A DNA stretch of 7,607 nt from Clostridia bacterium (GTDB lineage Bacteria > Bacillota > Clostridia > Oscillospirales > Acutalibacteraceae): assembly GCA_017382915.1 (NCBI GenBank), contig JAFNZJ010000066.1:1-7607 (forward strand), written 5' to 3'. The notes beneath the pieces were generated by a model. That model did no database searches, was not told the origin of the DNA, and was given only the letters and a program-made list of their open reading frames with translations. A program made the position numbers and the translations under genes. Shown here piece after piece: positions 1-5,270 of the stretch; position 1 is the first letter of the stretch, and every line of letters begins with the position of its first letter.

Positions 1-37
1 GAAGGCTTCCTCAAAAACTTTTGTGCTAAATCAAAGC

Positions 38-64
38 ATTACAAAACATTTTTCTTTTTGTAAT
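38..64. repeat. AT-rich inverted repeat
   Basis: A perfect 9-bp inverted repeat, ATTACAAAA (38-46) and TTTTGTAAT (56-64), is separated by 9 nt. It is almost entirely A/T and is not followed by a U-run on either strand, so it does not look like an intrinsic terminator. It overlaps the 3' half of the 16-codon minus-strand ORF at 39-89. It could be a protein-binding palindrome, a weak RNA hairpin, or chance in an AT-rich stretch. Confidence 0.3.
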
Positions 65-89
65 AAACCCTATTTCGTTTTTTGTTCAT
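39..89 (-). CDS. Putative 16-codon small ORF (leader peptide candidate)
   Basis: On the minus strand an ATG at 89-87 opens a 16-codon frame, MNKKRNRVYYKKKNVL, ending in TAA at 41-39. It is preceded by AAAAGAGG (104-97) at 7-nt spacing, a convincing Shine-Dalgarno. The peptide is very basic (9 Lys/Arg of 16) and matches nothing I recognise. It lies beyond the tyrS terminator, so it would need its own promoter, and I see no clear -35/-10 pair. It could be a leader peptide for a leftward gene starting outside the window, a small basic protein, or a chance ORF in AT-rich DNA. Codon bias cannot be judged at this length. Confidence 0.2.
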   Translation of the reverse strand: MNKKRNRVYYKKKNVL

Positions 90-105
90 CGGTTAACCTC
101 TTTTG

Positions 106-131
106 AACCACGCGACTATCGCGTGGTTTTC
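106..131 (+). terminator. GC-rich hairpin with short T-run, candidate plus-strand terminator
   Basis: AACCACGCG (106-114) and CGCGTGGTT (120-128) form a perfect 9-bp stem around a 5-nt loop. On the plus strand the hairpin runs into TTTTCGTT, so it could end a rightward transcript entering from the left of the window, convergent with the tyrS operon. The T-run is short and interrupted. On the minus strand no T-run follows, so there it would instead be a palindrome between the tyrS terminator and the small ORF at 39-89, possibly an operator or leader stem. Terminator is the likelier reading. Confidence 0.5.
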
Positions 132-142
132 GTTATAAAAAT

Positions 143-174
143 AAAAAGCGCTAACCGTTTGGTTAGCGCTTTTT
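143..174. terminator. Bidirectional Rho-independent terminator after tyrS
   Basis: A 14-bp perfect stem pairs AAAAAGCGCTAACC (143-156) with GGTTAGCGCTTTTT (161-174) around a 4-nt loop. Read leftward it gives a GC-rich stem followed by a U-run continuing into TTTTTATTTTTATAACG, a textbook intrinsic terminator beginning about 10 nt after the tyrS stop codon. The A-run on one side and T-run on the other let it work in both directions. It is the only strong terminator in the window and so marks the 3' end of the whole leftward operon. Confidence 0.92.
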
Positions 175-184
175 CATATTCAAA

Positions 185-1411
185 TTATTTCAAAACAACC
201 TTATGGAACACCTTTTTACCCTTTTTAATAACTGCAAAGCCGTCCTTAAAATCGTCTTTGGTAAGTGCTTTGGTGGGGTCGGTTACCTTTTCATCATTAA
301 GTGAAACGCCGCCCTGTTGAACCAAGCGTCTACCCTCACCCTTTGAGGGAATAAGCTCACACTTAAGCATAAGGTCTAAAATACCAATAGCACCGTCTAC
401 AAAATCGGCCTCAGTAATATCACTTGAGGGCATATTATCAGTATTTGCCGCACCGGTGAAAAGTGAGCGTGCAGTATCAAGTGCCTTTTTAGCCTCTTCC
501 TCACCGTGAATCATCTTGGTAAGCTCAAAGCCTAGGCGTTCTTTAACAGCGTTTAACTGACTGCCTTCAAGCTTTTCAAATTCGGCAATTTCTTCAAGGG
601 GAACAAATGTAAGCATCTTCATACATTTAATAACATCGGCATCATCAACATTGCGCCAATATTGGAAGAAATCGTAGGGGGATGTTTTGTTGGGGTCTAA
701 CCAAACGGCATTACCTGCGGTTTTACCCATCTTTTTGCCCTGTGAATCGGTAAGCAGTGTAATGGTCATAGCGTGGGCGTCTTTACCCAACTTTTTGCGG
801 ATAAGTTCAGTACCGCCAAGCATATTTGACCACTGGTCATCGCCACCAAACTGCATATTACAGCCATAGGTTTTAAACAGATAATAAAAGTCATAGGACT
901 GCATTATCATATAGTTAAACTCTAAAAAGGACAGACCCTTTTCCATACGCTGTTTATAGCATTCAGCACGGAGCATATTATTAACAGAAAAACAGGCGCC
1001 AACCTCACGAAGAAGTTCAACATAGTTAAGGTCAAGCAACCACTCTGCATTATTTATCATCATTGCTTTACCTTCAGAAAAATCAATGAAGTTTTCCATC
1101 TGGCGCTTAAAGCAGGCGGCATTATAATCAATATCTTCTTTAGTAAGCATTTTACGCATATCGGTACGACCTGATGGGTCGCCAATCATGGTAGTACCGC
1201 CACCGATAAGGGCAATTGGTTTATTACCCGCCAACTGCAGGCGCTTCATAAGCACCAAAGCCATAAAATGACCTGCTGTTAAACTATCGGCAGTACAGTC
1301 AAAGCCAATATAAAATGTGGCCTTACCGTTATTTATCATATTTTTAATTTCGGCCTCATTAGTAACCTGTGCTATCAGACCACGGGCTACAAGTTCTTCA
1401 TAAACTGTCAT
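185..1411 (-). CDS. tyrS: Tyrosyl-tRNA synthetase
   Basis: This cytoplasmic class I synthetase activates tyrosine with ATP and transfers it to tRNA-Tyr. The 408-residue length is usual for bacterial TyrRS. Tyr34 and Asp78 fall at the same numbers as the tyrosine-binding residues of the Geobacillus stearothermophilus enzyme. Further pocket residues are Tyr167, Gln171, Asp174 and the GGDDQW segment (189-194). The KMSKS-type loop is KMGKT (227-231), and an S4-like RNA-binding domain occupies about 345-405. The odd point is the HIGH motif: residues 45-48 read T-A-G-H, so the first His is Thr, although the partner Thr40 is kept. The ATG at 1411 has an AAAGGAG Shine-Dalgarno overlapping the recN stop; only 15 nt separate the genes, so it is probably co-transcribed, with no T-box leader. 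Family assignment is secure. Confidence 0.97.
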   Translation of the reverse strand: MTVYEELVARGLIAQVTNEAEIKNMINNGKATFYIGFDCTADSLTAGHFMALVLMKRLQLAGNKPIALIGGGTTMIGDPSGRTDMRKMLTKEDIDYNAACFKRQMENFIDFSEGKAMMINNAEWLLDLNYVELLREVGACFSVNNMLRAECYKQRMEKGLSFLEFNYMIMQSYDFYYLFKTYGCNMQFGGDDQWSNMLGGTELIRKKLGKDAHAMTITLLTDSQGKKMGKTAGNAVWLDPNKTSPYDFFQYWRNVDDADVIKCMKMLTFVPLEEIAEFEKLEGSQLNAVKERLGFELTKMIHGEEEAKKALDTARSLFTGAANTDNMPSSDITEADFVDGAIGILDLMLKCELIPSKGEGRRLVQQGGVSLNDEKVTDPTKALTKDDFKDGFAVIKKGKKVFHKVVLK

Positions 1412-1426
1412 TTTGAATTTGCTCCT

Positions 1427-3103
1427 TTATTGTTTCATTTGAGAAATAAGTTCCTCAGCTGTTTTAAGTAGGTTTTCGGTATATTCCGTACCAGACATTA
1501 TTCTGGCAATTTCACGAACCTTACCATCATGGTCAAGTTCGGTAACCTCAGTAAATGTTTTGCCGTTATTAACCGATTTTGAAATGAATAAATGCCTGTC
1601 CGCCGCGGCAGCAATTTGCGCCAAATGTGTTACGCAAATAACCTGCCTTTTTTTAGCAACACTATAAAGCTTAACGGCAACCTTATGTGCTGCGTGACCG
1701 CTAATGCCACTGTCAATTTCATCAAAGATAAGTGTACCAACATCATCCTTAAGTGAAAGGACACTGCGAATAGCAAGCATTATTCGTGAAAGTTCACCGC
1801 CCGATGCAATTTTAACAAGGGGCTTGGGCACTTCACCAACATTGGCAGATATTAAAAACTCGGTATAATCGCAACCGTTTTTGGTGTATTTACCGTTTGA
1901 TATTTCTGCCAAAAACTGTGCGCCGTTAAAATCTAAAAATGAAAGCTCACTGCAAATATGCTGACAAATCTTTTTAGCGGCATTTTGCCTTGATGTAGTA
2001 AGCTTTGCACCCGCATCAATAAGTGCCTTTTCAGCCGGCTTTAGCATACCTTCAAGTTTATTTAGTTCCTTTTCATCCGATTCAATAGCAAGCAGTTCGG
2101 CTTTAGCCTTTTCAAGATAATCTAAAATATCTTGTTCGGTATTACCGTATTTTAACATTAAATCATATATCATGTCAAGACGGTTTTGGCAGTTTAGAAG
2201 CTCTTCGGGGTCAAGACTTACTCCGTCACTTAAGGCTTCAATTTCATCTGCCGCCGCTTCAAGCTCCAAAGCAAGGGTGGTTAACCTTTCAAAGGTGGGT
2301 TTAGCATTACCATAAACCTCGCTGATGCCGCTAAGCGCCCTTGCCGCCGTGTTAAGCAAATCAATTGAACTTAACACTTCGGTATCATCGGTGCCTGAAA
2401 GTGCCGTTTTAGCCTCTTTTATGGCAGCTAAAACGCGTTTGCTTTGCTGGGCAATAGAAATCCTTTGTTTTAAATCCTCGGTCTCACCCGCTTTAATATC
2501 AGCCTTTTCAAGCTCATCAATCTCATACCTTAAAAGTTTGGATTTTTCGCGCTTTTCTTCTTCCGCAGCAGATATTGAGTTATACCTTTTGGTAATATCC
2601 CTAAAAGACATAAAGGCATTAAGATAATCATTCTTAATAGCACCGTTTTCCGCATAGGAATCAATAAATGATATATGCTTACTTGCGTCAAGCAAGGTTT
2701 GGTTATCGTGCTGACCATGAATATTTATAAGCAGTTTGCCAATTTCTTTAAGGGTTGAAACATTAGCGGGCTGAGAATTTATTTTAACCTGTCCCCTGCC
2801 ATCTGCAAATAAAACACGCTGAATTATAAGCTCTTCATCGTGATTAACTGTATAGCCAAGCTCATTAAGTTTATTTAACGCAACATCACCAATATCAATA
2901 AACGATGCGCTAACTACCGCCCTATCACATCCATGGCGAATCAGCTCACGCGATGTGCGCTCACCCAAGATTGCAAATAACGAATCAATTATTATTGATT
3001 TACCTGCACCTGTTTCACCGGTTAAAACATTAAAACCGTTTGAAAACTCAATATTGGCCTGCTCAATAACAGCAATATTTTCAATATGCAAATACTGAAG
3101 CAT
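1427..3103 (-). CDS. recN: DNA repair protein RecN
   Basis: RecN is an SMC-like ATPase recruited early to DNA double-strand breaks, where it helps hold or tether DNA for RecA-dependent repair in the nucleoid. The 558 residues match the family length. The N-terminal ATPase half carries Walker A GETGAGKS (29-36) and the Q-loop region IHGQHDNQ (128-135). A Glu/Lys/Leu-rich middle, about 155-375, is the predicted coiled-coil arm pair with a short hinge. The C-terminal half has the ABC signature ASGGELSR (433-440), Walker B TLIFDEID (457-464) and the switch His in THLAQIA (492-498), so all ATPase elements are intact. The ATG at 3103 gives the canonical N-terminus (MLQYLHIENIAVIE) and has GAGGTGA 9 nt upstream, overlapping the argR stop; the gap is 14 nt. 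I see no LexA-type box before it, as expected for an internal operon gene. Confidence 0.97.
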   Translation of the reverse strand: MLQYLHIENIAVIEQANIEFSNGFNVLTGETGAGKSIIIDSLFAILGERTSRELIRHGCDRAVVSASFIDIGDVALNKLNELGYTVNHDEELIIQRVLFADGRGQVKINSQPANVSTLKEIGKLLINIHGQHDNQTLLDASKHISFIDSYAENGAIKNDYLNAFMSFRDITKRYNSISAAEEEKREKSKLLRYEIDELEKADIKAGETEDLKQRISIAQQSKRVLAAIKEAKTALSGTDDTEVLSSIDLLNTAARALSGISEVYGNAKPTFERLTTLALELEAAADEIEALSDGVSLDPEELLNCQNRLDMIYDLMLKYGNTEQDILDYLEKAKAELLAIESDEKELNKLEGMLKPAEKALIDAGAKLTTSRQNAAKKICQHICSELSFLDFNGAQFLAEISNGKYTKNGCDYTEFLISANVGEVPKPLVKIASGGELSRIMLAIRSVLSLKDDVGTLIFDEIDSGISGHAAHKVAVKLYSVAKKRQVICVTHLAQIAAAADRHLFISKSVNNGKTFTEVTELDHDGKVREIARIMSGTEYTENLLKTAEELISQMKQ

Positions 3104-3117
3104 TTACAACTGTCACC

Positions 3118-3585
3118 TCATCCGAAAATAATTTCGTTCAGTTTTCGCGCCAAATCCGCCGCAGAGGCTTCATCGGTAGTTATAACAAAAATTGTGTCTT
3201 CACCGGCTAATGACCCTACAACCCAGTCAGCAAAAAGTGTATCAAAAGCAACACAAGCACCCTGCGCCATACCGGAATAACATTTAATAACAACATCATT
3301 CATAGCATATTTAACACTGATAGCCGACCTTTTAAAGGCATCAAGCAATCTATCATGGTCTTGACTTGGAATATTTATTTCTCTATGCGGTAAATTTTTA
3401 GCATAGCGGTATCTTCCGTTTGAATCAAGCACCTTAACAAGACCTAATTGCTTAATATCGCGGGAGGCGGTTGACTGCGTAACATTGTACCCGTTTTCTT
3501 TAAGTGCTAAAATAAGCTCTTCCTGAGTTTCAATCGGCTTTGTGGCAATTATTTCAAGTATTTTTTCTTTTCGTAGATTTTTCAA
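3118..3585 (-). CDS. argR: Arginine repressor ArgR/AhrC
   Basis: This is a hexameric arginine-sensing transcription factor that represses arginine biosynthesis and often activates catabolism by binding ARG boxes. The 155 residues fit the family. An N-terminal winged helix-turn-helix (about 1-70) includes TQSTASRDIKQLGLVKV (36-52), the DNA-recognition helix signature. After a linker, the C-terminal oligomerisation and arginine-binding domain (about 80-155) includes GMAQGACVAFD (105-115) and GSLAGEDTIFVI (124-135). The usual GDDT of the arginine site is G-E-D-T here (Glu129), a conservative change. The start is TTG at 3585: the frame is closed by the nadK stop just upstream, no in-frame ATG lies near, and the GGAGAG site fits. 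The gap to nadK is 12 nt. I found no clear ARG box in the window, so autoregulation is not evident. Confidence 0.95.
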   Translation of the reverse strand: MKNLRKEKILEIIATKPIETQEELILALKENGYNVTQSTASRDIKQLGLVKVLDSNGRYRYAKNLPHREINIPSQDHDRLLDAFKRSAISVKYAMNDVVIKCYSGMAQGACVAFDTLFADWVVGSLAGEDTIFVITTDEASAADLARKLNEIIFG

Positions 3586-3600
3586 AATAATGCTCTCCTA
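3583..3600 (-). promoter_or_regulatory. RBS and TTG start of argR, overlapping nadK stop
   Basis: Read leftward the sequence is TAGGAGAGCATTATTTTG: the nadK TAG stop is embedded in the GGAGAG Shine-Dalgarno, with 7 nt to the TTG. In this frame the only codons between stop and TTG are GAG, AGC, ATT and ATT. TTG is therefore the only credible start, and the overlap suggests translational coupling to nadK. Confidence 0.8.
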
Positions 3601-4431
3601 CTTTAAAAAGTTAAATTTATCAGCCAGCGCATTTAAAAATACGCCTTTTTGCAGTTTGATAATACCAACCCTTAAATCATCGGCACGCCTTATAATAACG
3701 GGGTCCTTTGGCGTAATTGGGCATGCAACCTCACCATCAATAGTGATGTATGCGCCCGTATCCTCAGGTGGGTTGGCAACAATTTCAACCATTTCATCGG
3801 GGTGAATAATAATAGGCCTTGCCGAAATTGACTGTGGACAAATAGGGGTTAAAATAATACTGTCGTGGTCAGGGTCCACAATTGGTCCGCCGGCCGAAAG
3901 TGAATATGCTGTAGAGCCGGTAGGTGTTGCGGAAATAATGCCGTCCGCCCTATATGAAATATCTTCACCGTGGAGCTTTACGGTTATATCAATCATTCTT
4001 GAAACGGGTCCCTTTGAAATAACGGCATCATTAAGGCAAAAATATTCATTACCCGCAACCTTTACCGAAAGCAGCATACGGTTTTTAACCTCATAATCGC
4101 CCGTTATAAGGTTTTTAAGCTTATCCAACTCATTACCCTCAATACCAGACAAATAGCCTACACGACCTGCATTTATGCCCAAAACAGGCTTTTTAAATTT
4201 AGCGGCTTTTTTAGCGGTATGAATAATGGTGCCATCACCACCTATTACCACAATAATTTCCGCCAGATTATATAAGTCCTGCTCGGTAACGGTTTTAGCC
4301 AAGGGTGAAAGGCTGCTAAATTCATTAAGCAAAAGCACCTCAGCACCCGCATTAAGCAATATATCGGTTGCCTTTTTTGCCAAAGGCAAAGCATTTTGTT
4401 TTGAAGAGTTAATTATTATTGCAATTTTCAA
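3598..4431 (-). CDS. nadK: NAD kinase (NAD+ 5'-phosphotransferase)
   Basis: NadK phosphorylates NAD+ with ATP (in some bacteria polyphosphate) to make NADP+, the sole de novo route, in the cytoplasm. The 277 residues match Firmicute NadK. The N-terminal Rossmann-like domain carries GGDGT (64-68), the nucleotide-binding and catalytic motif, followed by the segment GINAGRVGYL (85-94). The NE/D motif is Asn134-Asp135. The conserved ADGIISATPTGSTAYSLS segment (162-179) with the following GGPI, and Asp232-Gly233 in the C-terminal beta domain, complete the fold. Nothing is missing. The start is TTG at 4431, giving MKIAIIINSS, a typical N-terminus. The gap to the tlyA-like gene upstream is 23 nt. 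The location between tlyA and argR is the standard Firmicute arrangement. Also known as ppnK. Confidence 0.96.
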   Translation of the reverse strand: MKIAIIINSSKQNALPLAKKATDILLNAGAEVLLLNEFSSLSPLAKTVTEQDLYNLAEIIVVIGGDGTIIHTAKKAAKFKKPVLGINAGRVGYLSGIEGNELDKLKNLITGDYEVKNRMLLSVKVAGNEYFCLNDAVISKGPVSRMIDITVKLHGEDISYRADGIISATPTGSTAYSLSAGGPIVDPDHDSIILTPICPQSISARPIIIHPDEMVEIVANPPEDTGAYITIDGEVACPITPKDPVIIRRADDLRVGIIKLQKGVFLNALADKFNFLK

Positions 4432-4446
4432 AAAATCACACCCCTT
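4429..4446 (-). promoter_or_regulatory. RBS and TTG start of nadK
   Basis: Read leftward: AAGGGGTGTGATTTTTTG. The Shine-Dalgarno AAGGGG(TG) lies 7-9 nt before the TTG. No ATG or GTG is in frame between the upstream stop and this point, and translation from the TTG gives the family-typical first beta strand KIAIIIN, so the TTG call is firm. Confidence 0.78.
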
Positions 4447-4454
4447 AAAACAGA

Positions 4455-5270
4455 TTATTTATCAAGTTCATTATGTGAGGATGAAATAACCAAATCAACA
4501 TCGGTGTTAACAGGTGCCTCACACACCATATTTTTTTGTACCAAAATTAAATATTCAATATTACCTTCGGGTCCTTTTACGGGTGAATAATCAAGCCCTA
4601 ACACCGAAAGACTATTTTGCTGCATAACATCAAGGATTTTTAAAATAACCTCTTTATGTACTGCGGGGTCGCGTACAACACCCTTTTTACCAACCTTTTC
4701 TTTGCCGGCTTCAAACTGCGGTTTTATAAGGCAAACGGCCTTACCGCCCTGCTTTAAAAGTGGAACCAAAGCAGGAATTATAATTGAAAGCGAAATAAAA
4801 GAAACATCAATTGATGCAAAGTCAAGTGGCAAAGGTATTTCCTTTTCGGTAACATACCTAAAGTTTGTGCGCTCTAAATTAACTACACGCTCATCGGTTC
4901 TAAGCTTCCAAGCTAGCTGACCATAACCAACATCAATGGCATAAACCTTTGTTGCCCCGTTTTGAAGCATACAGTCGGTAAAACCGCCTGTTGATGCACC
5001 AATATCAGCACAGACCATATTATCAAGCTTTAGGTCAAATGACTGCATTGCCTTTTCAAGCTTTAATCCGCCACGGCTAACATATTTTAAGGGGTTTTCC
5101 CTAACCTCAATATTATCGGTTGGTTTAACGGTCATACCGGGCTTGTCAGCCTTTTGATTATTAACATAAACCACACCCGCCATAATAAATGCCTTTGCCT
5201 TTTCACGGCTTTCGGCGTAGCCTTTAGCAAATACAACCTGGTCAAGGCGTTCATTTTGATTACTTTTCAT
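4455..5270 (-). CDS. tlyA: TlyA family S4-domain RNA 2'-O-methyltransferase
   Basis: Predicted SAM-dependent methyltransferase of the TlyA (hemolysin A-named) family. Characterised mycobacterial TlyA methylates ribose 2'-OH in 16S and 23S rRNA; the 'hemolysin' name is historical and no toxin role is implied. An S4 RNA-binding domain spans about 6-65 (RLDQVVFAKGYAESREKAKA). The FtsJ-like Rossmann domain has SAM motif I ADIGASTGGFTDCMLQNGA (88-106). The likely catalytic tetrad is Lys70 (in SRGGLKLEKA), Asp155 (DVSF), Lys183 (LIKPQFEAG) and Glu239 (NIEYL). The last ~24 residues after VQKN (244-247) extend beyond the fold. The ATG at 5270 lies inside dxs, an 11-nt overlap, with AGAGGA 5 nt upstream, so translation is probably coupled to dxs. 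The rRNA target in this organism is inferred only. Confidence 0.93.
   Translation of the reverse strand: MKSNQNERLDQVVFAKGYAESREKAKAFIMAGVVYVNNQKADKPGMTVKPTDNIEVRENPLKYVSRGGLKLEKAMQSFDLKLDNMVCADIGASTGGFTDCMLQNGATKVYAIDVGYGQLAWKLRTDERVVNLERTNFRYVTEKEIPLPLDFASIDVSFISLSIIIPALVPLLKQGGKAVCLIKPQFEAGKEKVGKKGVVRDPAVHKEVILKILDVMQQNSLSVLGLDYSPVKGPEGNIEYLILVQKNMVCEAPVNTDVDLVISSSHNELDK

Noticed and set aside
91..98. GGTTAACC palindrome as an operator site.
   Set aside because: An 8-bp palindrome is expected by chance at this scale, and nothing else marks it as a binding site.
2325..2627. A 100-codon plus-strand open frame inside recN.
   Set aside because: It is antisense to an intact, motif-complete recN, is low-complexity Ser/Leu-rich as expected from the reverse of coiled-coil codons, and has no convincing Shine-Dalgarno.
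3086..3280. Plus-strand open frame of 64 codons over the recN/argR boundary.
   Set aside because: It is fully antisense to supported coding sequence and has no family resemblance.
3542..3805. Plus-strand open frame of 87 codons across the argR/nadK boundary.
   Set aside because: It overlaps two well-supported genes on the other strand and reads like a compositional shadow without domain character.
4455..5270. Possible hemolysin/virulence factor, as the TlyA name suggests.
   Set aside because: The S4 domain, SAM motif I and K-D-K-E tetrad indicate an RNA methyltransferase; the hemolysin label is historical and no secretion signal or pore-forming feature is seen.
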